From: Streptococcus infantis
GTDB taxonomy: Bacteria; Bacillota; Bacilli; Lactobacillales; Streptococcaceae
Reading direction: 5' to 3'
DNA: 64,000 nucleotides
Assembly (NCBI RefSeq): GCF_019929665.1
Contig: NZ_JAHZPZ010000002.1
Span: forward strand, 372,001 to 436,000
Below, piece by piece: positions 50,903-59,802 of the stretch. Each line of letters starts with the position of its first letter. Positions within the stretch are counted from its first letter, which is position 1. The notes under the pieces were generated by a model that was not told the DNA's origin, made no database searches, and saw nothing but the letters and a program-made list of their open reading frames with translations. Both the position numbers and the translations under genes were made by a program.

Positions 50903-51586
50903 TTAATCGTCACGTCCAAAGATACGCAAGAAGCTAAGGAAGAGGTTGATAAAGTCAAGGTAGAGGCTAAGTGCCAAAGAAATTGCCCAACCTGTAGCAA
51001 CCTGACCGTCTGACTCTTCGTAAACATAACGAATTTTTTGATTATCCCAAGCAATCAAACCTGCAAAAACAAGCACCATAACAATACTAATAATGTAGTC
51101 CATTAGGCCACTATTTAAGAAGATATTAACAACCATGGCCAGTATCAGACCAAATAAGGCTGCAATCAAAGCACGACCGATTCCACTCAAATCCTTTTTA
51201 ATGACTACTCCTACGATAGCCATCACAAAGAAGAGGGCTGCACTGGAGATAAAGGCTGTCAAAACTGTCCCAGGAAGATAGAGCGAAACAATGAAGCTTA
51301 GTGAAAAACCATTAACCGCTGAGTAGAGCAGAAATATTGGAAAGGTTGCTGGACTATTCTTTACCGCTAAACCACTCGCAAAAATCACTAGAGCTACTTC
51401 TACAATTCCTGTTACGATTAGCCATATACGGGCGTTAATCATTAACTGAACAAGAAGATCTTGGAAGGTTGTTAACATCAAGGCTGAAACAATTGCAGAT
51501 AAGGCAATCCCAATCCCGACAAAAGCATAGACTTTTGCATAAAATTGATTCAGACCAGAACGTTCTTGAATAATTGTTTGATTCAT
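50903..51586 (-). CDS. Bax inhibitor-1 / YccA family membrane protein
   Basis: 227 residues with about seven membrane segments and the conserved FINLFLSFLRIFG C-terminus and YLDFINLF region. Family members in bacteria include the YetJ calcium-leak channel. Exact function here is unknown. Single gene with its own terminator. Confidence 0.88.
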   Translation of the reverse strand: MNQTIIQERSGLNQFYAKVYAFVGIGIALSAIVSALMLTTFQDLLVQLMINARIWLIVTGIVEVALVIFASGLAVKNSPATFPIFLLYSAVNGFSLSFIVSLYLPGTVLTAFISSAALFFVMAIVGVVIKKDLSGIGRALIAALFGLILAMVVNIFLNSGLMDYIISIVMVLVFAGLIAWDNQKIRYVYEESDGQVATGWAISLALSLYLDFINLFLSFLRIFGRDD

Positions 51587-51640
51587 ATCTTTTTTCTCCT
51601 TATGAAATCTTTTTACTGATTATAACAAAAATAAAACAAT

Positions 51641-52381
51641 TTAACTCAAATAAAACATGAGTATGCCTGCAGCAATGGCAACGTTGAGACTTTCCGCTTG
51701 CCCTTTCATGGTAATATGAACCAGTTGATCTGCCTGATTTGTCATGAATGGACTAATGCCTTGACCTTCATTTCCCATAACCAAGACGAAATCTGCTAGC
51801 TGAGCAAGCTCACGATAATCTTTAGAGTTTTGGGACAAAGTAGTTGCCAGAATTGGTAAATTGCCCTTTTTAGCCTCTTCAACAAAAGTTTCAATAGGCA
51901 TCCGATAAATCGGTAAATGAAAATGACTGCCCTGCATGGATCGAAGAGTCTTCAAGCTATAAATATCTGCTGACTTGCTTGAAACAACGACTCCCGAAAA
52001 ACCTGCCGCATCTGCCGTTCGGATCATTGTGCCAACATTTCCAGGATCCTGCACGTCTTCCAAGAAAAGATATTTCCCTTGGCTCAAATCCGGCAACTGC
52101 TCTTCTTCCTTTTGAACAATGGCTACAATGCCCTGAGGAGTTTGTGAATCTGCTAAATCAAGCAAGATTTCTTCGGCCACAAAGACAGTCTGAGGGTAGT
52201 CCGTTAATTTTTCACCATACTCTGAAAGGGCAAATATTTTCTCAATCTTTGCACCAGCCTGAACAGCCTCTTCAAACAAATGCCATCCTTCAATTAAATA
52301 AGAAGATTTTCGATATTTTTTTTGATGCAATTTCTTGGCATTTTTTACCACAGAATTGGCTTTAGAGGTTATAATAGTCAT
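51641..52381 (-). CDS. SPOUT-family RNA methyltransferase (TrmH type)
   Basis: 246 residues starting MTIITSKANS; the earlier in-frame start has no ribosome site. N-terminal RNA 2'-O methyltransferase substrate-binding domain, then the knotted SPOUT domain with LEDVQDPGNVGTMIRTADAAG, VMGNEGQGIS and ESLNVAIAAGI. Target rRNA or tRNA base cannot be told from the sequence. Divergent from acylphosphatase. Confidence 0.9.
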   Translation of the reverse strand: MTIITSKANSVVKNAKKLHQKKYRKSSYLIEGWHLFEEAVQAGAKIEKIFALSEYGEKLTDYPQTVFVAEEILLDLADSQTPQGIVAIVQKEEEQLPDLSQGKYLFLEDVQDPGNVGTMIRTADAAGFSGVVVSSKSADIYSLKTLRSMQGSHFHLPIYRMPIETFVEEAKKGNLPILATTLSQNSKDYRELAQLADFVLVMGNEGQGISPFMTNQADQLVHITMKGQAESLNVAIAAGILMFYLS

Positions 52382-52414
52382 AGGAGTATTATAACACAAT
52401 CAAGGAGGTTTGGT

Positions 52415-52693
52415 ATGCAAAAGGTCAAAATGATCGCACAGGGTCGAGTTCAAGGCGTTGGTTTCCGCTGGGGCGTCTACACCCTTGCCCTCGAACTAGG
52501 TGGAATCACTGGTCGTGTCTGGAACAATGATGACGGAACCGTTGAAATTCTTGCCCAAGCAGAGTCTTCAGCTATCATGGCTAAGTTCATCCAAGAGATT
52601 CGAAAAGGACCTACTCCCTTCTCAAAAGTAACTTATCTAGATGTTCAATTGAGCAACTTCCCATCCTATTCAGATTTCAAAGTAGCAAATTAG
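52415..52693 (+). CDS. acyP: Acylphosphatase
   Basis: 92-residue enzyme hydrolysing acyl phosphates. Start at MQKVKMIAQG, with AAGGAGG upstream; the longer open frame back to 52322 runs into the divergent methyltransferase gene and is not used. The catalytic Arg is in GRVQGVGFRWGV and the Asn in VWNNDDGTVE. Confidence 0.95.
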   Translation: MQKVKMIAQGRVQGVGFRWGVYTLALELGGITGRVWNNDDGTVEILAQAESSAIMAKFIQEIRKGPTPFSKVTYLDVQLSNFPSYSDFKVAN

Positions 52694-52769
52694 GTCTCTA
52701 GAACTATTGTATATTTTCAAAAAAAACAGTAGAATAGAAAGGTATCATTTTTAAGAAGGAATTAAAACA

Positions 52770-53696
52770 GTGAAATCAATTAAACGAATCGCCCTCTCTA
52801 TCATGGGAGTGGCCATGCTATTAGTCTTAACAGGCTGTGTCCAGGTTGATAAAGCAACTGGACAACCAACAGGATTTATTTGGAATACAATCGGAGCACC
52901 TATGGCTGAAGCCATCAAGTACTTTGCTACTGATAAAGGGCTAGGCTTTGGGGTCGCTATTATTATCGTAACCATCATCGTCCGCTTGATTATTTTGCCA
53001 CTGGGTATCTATCAATCTTGGAAGGCAACGCTTCACTCTGAAAAGATGAACGCCCTCAAGCATGTTCTTGAGCCACATCAAACTCGTCTCAAAGAAGCAA
53101 CTACTCAAGAAGAAAAACTGGAAGCCCAACAAGCTCTCTTTGCTGCTCAAAAAGAGCACGGTATCAGCATGTTTGGCGGAGTAGGATGTTTCCCTCTCCT
53201 CATCCAAATGCCTTTCTTCTCAGCGATCTACTTTGCTGCTCAACATACAGAAGGTGTTGCTGAAGCTAGCTTCTTAGGAATCGCACTTGGTTCTCCAAGT
53301 TGGATTCTTATCGCCTGTGCAGGTGTTCTCTACTACGTCCAATCGCTCCTTTCACTACACGGAGTTGAAGATGAGACTCAAAGAGAACAACTCAAGAAGA
53401 TGATTTACATGAGTCCAATGATGATTGTCATGTTCTCAATCTTTTCACCAGCCAGCGTTACGCTTTACTGGGTTGTCGGTGGTTTCATGATGATCCTTCA
53501 ACAATTCATCGTCAACTACATCATTCGTCCAAAACTTCGTAAAAAAGTACGTGAAGAATATGCCAAGAACCCACCAAAAGCAAGCAAAACTTCAGGTGCT
53601 CGTAAAGATGTAACTCCTGAATCAGCAGCAGTTATCTCAACTTCTACTAAGAAGAAAAATAAAAAACGCAATTCTGGAAAACAACATTCTAGATAA
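52770..53696 (+). CDS. yidC: Membrane protein insertase YidC (lipoprotein type)
   Basis: Inserts proteins into the membrane. 308 residues: signal peptide with a lipobox LTGC (Cys23), five membrane segments with the hydrophilic-groove Arg region, and a basic Lys-rich C-terminus (KKKNKKRNSGK) as in YidC2/Oxa1 types that bind ribosomes. Separate transcription from acyP is likely; AAGAAGGAAT precedes the ATG. Confidence 0.93.
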   Translation: MKSIKRIALSIMGVAMLLVLTGCVQVDKATGQPTGFIWNTIGAPMAEAIKYFATDKGLGFGVAIIIVTIIVRLIILPLGIYQSWKATLHSEKMNALKHVLEPHQTRLKEATTQEEKLEAQQALFAAQKEHGISMFGGVGCFPLLIQMPFFSAIYFAAQHTEGVAEASFLGIALGSPSWILIACAGVLYYVQSLLSLHGVEDETQREQLKKMIYMSPMMIVMFSIFSPASVTLYWVVGGFMMILQQFIVNYIIRPKLRKKVREEYAKNPPKASKTSGARKDVTPESAAVISTSTKKKNKKRNSGKQHSR

Positions 53697-53702
53697 AAAA
53701 TA

Positions 53703-53734
53703 AAAGGCTTAGCATTCTAGCTAAGCTTTTTTTA
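53703..53734 (+). terminator. Terminator after yidC
   Basis: The stem GCTTAGC with GCTAAGC (53707-53713 / 53720-53726) is followed by a T run. Confidence 0.85.
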
Positions 53735-53738
53735 TATC

Positions 53739-53772
53739 AGAAAAGCCCGATGTTCCCATCAGGCTTCTTTTT
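53739..53772 (-). terminator. Terminator after pflA
   Basis: The arms 53743-53752 and 53757-53766 (AAGCCcGATG type, one mismatch) with a T-rich side on the minus strand end the pflA transcript. Confidence 0.8.
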
Positions 53773-54565
53773 ATCCATGTACACGTTTCATGTAATCTTG
53801 ATAACTTTCTGTATCCATCAATTCCTTAGCATTCTTCACACGATCTGCCGTTGGAGGTTTAACCCCTTCAAGAGAATACGGAATGCCAAGCTCGCGCCAT
53901 TTGAATTCTCCCATAGTGTGGTAGGGTAGGATTTCAAACTTATCAACGTTTTTAAGAGTTTTTACGAACTTACCAAGCTCAATCAAATCTTCATCACGGT
54001 CTGTCAATCCTGGCACGAGAACGTGACGAATCCAAACTGGTTTTCCGATATCAGATAAGTACTGCGCACACGCCAAGATGTTTTTGTTGGTTTGGCTGGT
54101 TACAATCTTATGTTGAGCTTCGTTGATTTCCTTGATATCAAGGAGAACCAAGTCAGTCACAGCCATAAGCTTGTTGAATTTTTCAAGATAACGTGGTTTA
54201 TTACGGAACGGAAGGGCACAAGTATCCAAGGTACAGTGGATGCCTTTTTCTTTCGCCTTGGTAAAGAGGGCAATCAAGAAATCAATCTGTAAGAGAGCTT
54301 CTCCTCCGCTGACTGTGATACCTCCCTTGTCTCCCCAGAAACCACGATAGCGAAGCGCTTCTTCCAAGACATCATCTACTGTTCGTACACGAGATTTATT
54401 GGTTTCCATAGCCCATGTATCAGGGTTATGGCAATATTGGCAACGCATCTGACAGCCCTGCAAAAAGACAATAAAACGAATCCCAGGGCCATCTACCGCC
54501 CCAAAACTCTCTGTCGAATGCACCATTCCTGTCACTTGTCCATAGTCAATTGTTTCTTCAGACAT
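53771..54565 (-). CDS. pflA: Pyruvate formate-lyase activating enzyme
   Basis: Radical-SAM enzyme that installs the glycyl radical on pyruvate formate-lyase. 264 residues; the start is the ATG after GGAAGG at good spacing (the frame also has a GTG one codon earlier). The iron-sulfur motif CxxxCxxC is intact in GCQMRCQYCHNP. The target enzyme gene is not in the window. A cre-like site lies 14-29 bases upstream. Confidence 0.95.
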   Translation of the reverse strand: MSEETIDYGQVTGMVHSTESFGAVDGPGIRFIVFLQGCQMRCQYCHNPDTWAMETNKSRVRTVDDVLEEALRYRGFWGDKGGITVSGGEALLQIDFLIALFTKAKEKGIHCTLDTCALPFRNKPRYLEKFNKLMAVTDLVLLDIKEINEAQHKIVTSQTNKNILACAQYLSDIGKPVWIRHVLVPGLTDRDEDLIELGKFVKTLKNVDKFEILPYHTMGEFKWRELGIPYSLEGVKPPTADRVKNAKELMDTESYQDYMKRVHG

Positions 54566-54578
54566 CACGTCACCTTCC

Positions 54579-54594
54579 TTGAAACCGTTTTATA
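54579..54594. promoter_or_regulatory. cre-like site before pflA
   Basis: Read on the minus strand, TATAAAACGGTTTCAA matches WTGNNARCGNWWWCAW with two mismatches, both in the left outer half. It lies between the ATG and the AT-rich promoter region. Confidence 0.5.
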
Positions 54595-54697
54595 ATTTTA
54601 TTATATCACGCTTGAAAGGAAAAACAATAGATTTTGTCTATTTTTTAGAAAACAATCTGTTTTTCACTTTCAACTTTCATGATTTTCAAAAATTCTT

Positions 54698-55951
54698 CTA
54701 ATCCTTGTCAAAGTCAAACCCGTAAAGAGTCGCAAAATAGTCCTCAGGTCGCTCTGCTCTACGGATTAGTCGAGCACCACCGTCCTCTGTGTAGAGAATC
54801 TCTGCCGAACGAAGTTTCGCATTGTACTGGTATCCCATAGAGAAGCCATGGGCACCTGTATCATGAATGACTAACAAATCACCAATTTCTGTTTGAGGTA
54901 GCTCACGATTTACTGCAAACTTGTCGTTGTTTTCACAAAGAGAACCAACAACATCAACCACTTCAGTCTGACCATCAGAATGCATCATATTAGTAATATG
55001 GTGGTAAGCACCGTACATAGCTGGTCTCATCAGGTTAACAGCTGACGCATCGACTCCTAGATAAGTACGGTAGGTTTTCTTTTTATGAGTTACTTTTGTG
55101 ACTAAAATACCATGAGGCGCTAACATAAAACGTCCTAGTTCTGTAAAAATCTTAACTTGACCAAGACCTACTGGCGTAAGAACTTCTTCATAAACCTGAC
55201 GAACCCCCTCACCAATCAAAGCAATATCATTAGGCTCCTGGTCCGGACGATAGTTGACCCCGATTCCTCCCGAAAGATTGATGAAGTCCAGCGAAATACC
55301 TAACTTTTCCTTGATTTCTACAGCCAATTCAAAAAGCTGACGTGCTAATTCTGGATAATAGAGATGAGTAACAGTATTGGAAGCTAGGAAGGAATGAATC
55401 CCAAAAGTTCTTGCTCCCTTTTCTTTCAAGATAGCAAAGGCTTCAAAGAGCTGTTCCTTTGTCATCCCGAACTTAGCTTCACCAGGATTATCCATAATAT
55501 CCGTTCCTAGTTCAAATACGCCACCAGGATTGTAACGGCAAGAGATAATCTCAGGAATTCCCGCAGCGCGCTCTAAATGGTCGATATCTTCAAAGGCATC
55601 CAAGTTGATAGTCGCCCCTAATTCACGGGCATAAGCGTACTCTTGGTCTGGTGTATTGTTTGATGAAAACATCATATCAGAACCAGGAAATCCTAGCTTA
55701 TGACTCATCAAGAGTTCTACATAACTAGAACAATCCACTCCACATCCTTCTTCTTGCAAAATCTTCAAGATAGCTGGAGTTGGGGTTGCCTTAACTGCGA
55801 AGTATTCTTTAAAGCCTTTATTCCAAGAGAAAGCTTCATTAACTGCGCGTGCTTTCTCGCGAATACCTTTTTCATCGTAGAGATGGAATGGAGTTGGAAA
55901 CTCTTCAACAATCTTTTCTAAGGCTTCACGTTTAATAAATGGTGTTTTCAT
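54698..55951 (-). CDS. lysA: Diaminopimelate decarboxylase
   Basis: PLP enzyme for the last step of lysine synthesis. 417 residues of the ornithine/DAP decarboxylase fold: the PLP Lys is in YFAVKATPTP, the Gly-rich site in NLSGGIGVN, and SLCENNDKFA carries the catalytic Cys. Single gene; the hairpin element at 55979-56006 lies just upstream. Confidence 0.93.
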   Translation of the reverse strand: MKTPFIKREALEKIVEEFPTPFHLYDEKGIREKARAVNEAFSWNKGFKEYFAVKATPTPAILKILQEEGCGVDCSSYVELLMSHKLGFPGSDMMFSSNNTPDQEYAYARELGATINLDAFEDIDHLERAAGIPEIISCRYNPGGVFELGTDIMDNPGEAKFGMTKEQLFEAFAILKEKGARTFGIHSFLASNTVTHLYYPELARQLFELAVEIKEKLGISLDFINLSGGIGVNYRPDQEPNDIALIGEGVRQVYEEVLTPVGLGQVKIFTELGRFMLAPHGILVTKVTHKKKTYRTYLGVDASAVNLMRPAMYGAYHHITNMMHSDGQTEVVDVVGSLCENNDKFAVNRELPQTEIGDLLVIHDTGAHGFSMGYQYNAKLRSAEILYTEDGGARLIRRAERPEDYFATLYGFDFDKD

Positions 55952-55978
55952 AGGGCTCCTTCATATTCATTATCAAAG

Positions 55979-56006
55979 AAAGGCTGGGACGAAAGTTCCA
56001 ACCTTT
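55979..56006 (-). terminator. Hairpin at the 3' end of purR
   Basis: The arms AAAGGCTGGGAC and GTTCCAACCTTT (imperfect) have a T-rich side on the minus strand. The arm resembles the GAGGCTGGGAC hairpin of the element at 14538-14726. Confidence 0.7.
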
Positions 56007-56023
56007 AAGTATCATATTCTCTC

Positions 56024-56848
56024 TTATTTTTCTGTTTCGAAGATGTTCCCAACTTCAACTTCAATTTGTTGGTTCTTCACATCAATATTGGTAACTTTTA
56101 AGAGTGATTTGTAGTCAAACTGCTGTTCACGATCTTCCTGCGCATTATCAGCAAAGACAGCTACACCAGCCAACTCAGAATCAAACTCTGTTAAAAGGCT
56201 AATCATACCATTAATAGTCCCTCCACCCTTCAAGAAGTCATCAACAATCAAGACACGACTCCCTGCCTTAAGACTACGTTTTGAAAGGAACATTTTTTCA
56301 ATACGGTCACTAGATCCTGAGACGTAGTTGACACTAACAGTTGAACCCTCAGTGATTTTCAAGTCACGACGGACAATGACAAAAGGTACGTTGAGAACAT
56401 TGGCTACTGCATTTGCAAGCGGAACCCCTTTGGTCGCTACCGTCATAACAGCATCAATCTTTTGGTCCATAAAGCTCTTAGCAATAATACGACCGATATT
56501 TTTCAAAATAGCTGGAGTGCTAAGGAGATCAGACAAATAAATATAGCCACCTGGAAGAATGCGGTCGCTCTCTGAAAGTTTATCACGAAGCTCTTCGATG
56601 ATTGTTTTGGACTCAAGGGTAGAGATAGATGGTGTGAAAATAACCCCACCACCAGCGCCTGTCACCGTTTGAATATGGCCGATTTCAATTTCTTCAAAGG
56701 CGCGCTTAATAATGACAATATCTTCTGAAATAGAAGATTTGGCAGATTCATACTTTTCCGCAAAGGTATTGAGACTGGTTAATTTGTATGGATTGTTAAT
56801 CAAATAATTGGAAATAACAACCATCCGATCACTTCTTCTTAATTTCAT
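56024..56848 (-). CDS. purR: Purine operon repressor
   Basis: 274 residues: an N-terminal winged-helix domain (LRRSDRMVVISNYLI) and a phosphoribosyltransferase-like domain with the PRPP-binding loop VLIVDDFLKGGGT. Binds PurBoxes; PRPP and (p)ppGpp control binding in Firmicutes. It lies after cbf1 with its own TGATATAAT promoter (about 56886-56894). Confidence 0.95.
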   Translation of the reverse strand: MKLRRSDRMVVISNYLINNPYKLTSLNTFAEKYESAKSSISEDIVIIKRAFEEIEIGHIQTVTGAGGGVIFTPSISTLESKTIIEELRDKLSESDRILPGGYIYLSDLLSTPAILKNIGRIIAKSFMDQKIDAVMTVATKGVPLANAVANVLNVPFVIVRRDLKITEGSTVSVNYVSGSSDRIEKMFLSKRSLKAGSRVLIVDDFLKGGGTINGMISLLTEFDSELAGVAVFADNAQEDREQQFDYKSLLKVTNIDVKNQQIEVEVGNIFETEK

Positions 56849-56908
56849 TAGTTATTCACCATTCTTTTTAATTAGTCTTTTTCTTATTATATCACACTAA
56901 AGCAAAAA

Positions 56909-56947
56909 AAACGAACTTTATTGTCTAAATAAAGCTCATTTTTTTAG
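56909..56947 (-). terminator. Terminator after cbf1
   Basis: The arms GAACTTTATT (56913-56922) and AATAAAGCTC (56928-56937) have one mismatch; A and T runs flank both sides. Confidence 0.75.
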
Positions 56948-56950
56948 TTT

Positions 56951-57892
56951 CTAGTCTAATTTTGGCTTGTAGAAGGAACGATTGTCCATTGCAAAGACTT
57001 TATTGGTCATTTCACCCTCATCAACAAGGGCCAGAGCTGTTGACATCATCATCATGCTCGCATCTAAATTATCAATCATATGAATGATTTCAGCTTCCAT
57101 CACACGAGGACGAACTGGACTACCATACTCAAGCAAACCATGATGGCTGAGAATCACATGGCGCAGAAGCACCACTTCTTCTCGAGTGTCATCAATGCCA
57201 AGTTCCATAACTGCTTTGGTAATCTCGCTATCAATCAAAGCGATATGGCCGATAAGATTTCCTCTCACTGTATACTCTGTCTGGTCCGGACCTGTTAACT
57301 CAATAACCTTAGCCAGGTCATGAAGCATAATTCCCGCATAGAGCAAGCTCTTATTGAGCTGTGGGTAGACATCTGCAATTGCCTCTGCTAAACGAACCAT
57401 AGTCGCTGTATGATAAGCAAGCCCTGTTTCAAAGGCATGGTGGTTGGTTTTTGCAGCTGGATAAGAATAAAATTCTTTATCATATTTGGTATAGAGGGCC
57501 CGAACGATTCGTTGCCAGATGGGATTTTCAATCTTGAAAATCATCTGTGCCATATACTCGCGGATTTCCTTAACATCCACTGGTGATTTGACCTTGAAGT
57601 CTGCTGGGTCATTGGGTTCCCCTGGCTGAGGTAAGCGAAGGGTGATTTGATTGACCTGTGGAGTATTGTTATAAACTTCCCGACGTCCCTGCATGTGGAC
57701 AACCTTCCCTGCAGTAAAGGCCTCAACGTTGTGAGGTTGGGCATCCCAGAGTTTCCCTTCGATTTCCCCACTATCATCTTGGAAGGTAAAGGCTAGGTAG
57801 TTTTTCCCAGCACGTGTCTGTCTTAGGTCAGCTGACTTGATCAGGTAAAAGCCTTCAAAAAGCTCATCTTTTTTCATGTGACTAATCTTCAT
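56951..57892 (-). CDS. cbf1: 3'-5' exoribonuclease YhaM/Cbf1
   Basis: 313 residues from the start MKISHMKKDE, whose ATG lies 11 bases inside the rmuC 3' end. An N-terminal OB fold (about 10-95) is followed by an HD domain (HHAFETGLAYHT and HDLAKVIEL). Degrades RNA from the 3' end and affects decay of structured RNAs in pneumococcus and B. subtilis. The older name is CMP-binding factor. Confidence 0.92.
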   Translation of the reverse strand: MKISHMKKDELFEGFYLIKSADLRQTRAGKNYLAFTFQDDSGEIEGKLWDAQPHNVEAFTAGKVVHMQGRREVYNNTPQVNQITLRLPQPGEPNDPADFKVKSPVDVKEIREYMAQMIFKIENPIWQRIVRALYTKYDKEFYSYPAAKTNHHAFETGLAYHTATMVRLAEAIADVYPQLNKSLLYAGIMLHDLAKVIELTGPDQTEYTVRGNLIGHIALIDSEITKAVMELGIDDTREEVVLLRHVILSHHGLLEYGSPVRPRVMEAEIIHMIDNLDASMMMMSTALALVDEGEMTNKVFAMDNRSFYKPKLD

Positions 57893-59138
57893 ATTCTTCC
57901 TCATCTTCTTGGAACTGGAGTAGGTCAAGCGCTGGCTCACCTTCTGATAACTCAATGTGACGGAGCGTTCGCTCGATAGCTGTAGTACGACGGTTTAATA
58001 ATTCATCAATGTTGCCAGAGGCATGTTGGAGATGTTTTTGGGCCTTGACTAAGATGCCACCAAATTTTCCAAATTCAGTCTTGACACTAGCTAGGGTTTT
58101 ACTAATATGATCTGCACTCTTTTGGATATTCAGAGTCTTGAAACCAACTGATAGAGAATTGAGAAGGGCTGACAAGGTACTTGGTCCAGCAACGATAATC
58201 TGTTCCTCCCGTCTCAAACCATCAAAGAAAATCGGATTGCGAACAATCTCTGAATAGAGTCCTTCTGTCGGGACAAACAAAACTCCAAAATTGGTTGTCC
58301 GAGGTGGCGCCAGGTACTTACTTTTGATATCTTTAGCAAAACGCTTGACGCTTGCTAGGAGAGACTTACGACAACGCTCGATCTCGTCCTTGTCACCTGC
58401 TTCATAGGCTTCTTCTAGGCGATAATAATCTGCTAGTGGAAACTTAGAGTCAATCGGTAGATAGACATATTCTTGGTCGCCTTGTCCAGGTAACTTGATG
58501 GCGTACTCTACTCGCTCACTCGAATTTTCAACCGTTGCAAATTCTCGTTCATACTGGGCAGGTGTCATGATATCTTCGATAATCTGCCCCAGTTGTAATT
58601 CTCCTAGAATTCCTCGAGTTTTTGTACCAGATAAGACCTTATTAAGAGCGCCGACATCCCGCGCCACCGTCTGCATTTCTCCAAGGCCACGATTGACAGA
58701 TTCTAGTTGCTTGGAAACTGTCTCAAAAGAGGCCTGCAAGCGTGTTTGCAAAGTCTTTTCTAATTTTTCCTCGACCGTCTGGCGCATCTGCTCTAAACGT
58801 TGCTCATTTGACTCCTGCAAGGCCTGTAGTCGTTGGTCGGTCTTATCTCTGGTTTGGAGGAGGTTCTCATTCATCTCCCGCCGAACCTGAGTCAGACCTT
58901 GGTGCAATTCGATTCGCACTTCCTGCAAGCGATCACTGACAGCCACTTCAAGATTTTTTTGATCCAGCTGACTGGCCTGTCGAGCTTGTTCGAAGCGATA
59001 ATCCAGCTGATCTGAAAGGTTATCTGCTTGGTCTTCTAAACTTTTGGTCAAATATTTTTCCTGCTTGTCCTGCCTCTGCCAAATGAGAAAGAGGCCGGCT
59101 AGGTTAGCAATTAGTAACAGTAGTAATATAATCTCCAT
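57882..59138 (-). CDS. rmuC: DNA recombination protein RmuC
   Basis: 418 residues from the start MEIILLLLLI. N-terminal membrane anchor, a long coiled coil (about 25-135, rich in Gln/Arg/Glu), then the RmuC nuclease-like domain (GILGELQLGQIIED, VEYAIKLPG, LPIDSKFPLADY). It limits inversions in E. coli. Co-transcribed with thiN, the start lying just before the thiN stop. Confidence 0.93.
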   Translation of the reverse strand: MEIILLLLLIANLAGLFLIWQRQDKQEKYLTKSLEDQADNLSDQLDYRFEQARQASQLDQKNLEVAVSDRLQEVRIELHQGLTQVRREMNENLLQTRDKTDQRLQALQESNEQRLEQMRQTVEEKLEKTLQTRLQASFETVSKQLESVNRGLGEMQTVARDVGALNKVLSGTKTRGILGELQLGQIIEDIMTPAQYEREFATVENSSERVEYAIKLPGQGDQEYVYLPIDSKFPLADYYRLEEAYEAGDKDEIERCRKSLLASVKRFAKDIKSKYLAPPRTTNFGVLFVPTEGLYSEIVRNPIFFDGLRREEQIIVAGPSTLSALLNSLSVGFKTLNIQKSADHISKTLASVKTEFGKFGGILVKAQKHLQHASGNIDELLNRRTTAIERTLRHIELSEGEPALDLLQFQEDEEEYED

Positions 59139-59139
59139 C

Positions 59140-59802
59140 CTATCTCCTGTCCTTGCTATGCAGTACAACCACATAGCCGTCTGGGCAAGTCACCGAAACT
59201 TCCCTATCTATATATTCGTTAGAAGCATAAACTTTCTTAAAGAAAAAATTCTCCTCTGTCAGTTCATACTTGGCACCAAGAATAGTCAACTGACTATCCC
59301 TCACAGGCATAAAAGCTAGATAATTATAGTCCGAACGTGGTTCTAGCTGGCTGATCCCTTCTGGGCAATAGCTAATCAAATTTTGCCCATCCTCAATCTC
59401 TATTTGGCGCATATAGGGTGTCAATTTGGGATTGCTGGGTAGAAAGACATTGGCCAGCATATGATCGATGCGACCACCTAGGGCACCAAAAATGGTCACC
59501 TGAGCCTGAGGATTTTTTTCAAAAATCGTTAACAGTGCTAGTTCCAGATCGGTATCATCCTTCTCTGGCTGAGCTTGGACAAAGTGCTGGGCACGTTCTT
59601 GAATCAACTGACCTTCTTCTACAGTCACAGAATCAAAATCCCCAACTGCAAGAGCAAGAGGAAGTTTTTCCTCCAATACCCAGAGTGAGCCTCGATCCAC
59701 ACCGACAAAACAGTCAAAATCTGTCCGGTAGTGACCGCGGTCTCCCCCTGCAAAAACTGCAGCTTTAGTCCAGTTGATTTCTGAGAGCTTGCACTCGTTC
59801 AT
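59140..59802 (-). CDS. thiN: Thiamine pyrophosphokinase
   Basis: Converts thiamine to thiamine diphosphate. 220 residues; the start MNECKLSEIN is chosen because GGGAG is about six bases before it, while the ATG two codons earlier abuts the GGGAG. Motifs: FAGGDRGHY, AVGDFDSV and GALGGRIDHMLAN. It overlaps rpe by 38 bases. Confidence 0.92.
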   Translation of the reverse strand: MNECKLSEINWTKAAVFAGGDRGHYRTDFDCFVGVDRGSLWVLEEKLPLALAVGDFDSVTVEEGQLIQERAQHFVQAQPEKDDTDLELALLTIFEKNPQAQVTIFGALGGRIDHMLANVFLPSNPKLTPYMRQIEIEDGQNLISYCPEGISQLEPRSDYNYLAFMPVRDSQLTILGAKYELTEENFFFKKVYASNEYIDREVSVTCPDGYVVVLHSKDRR

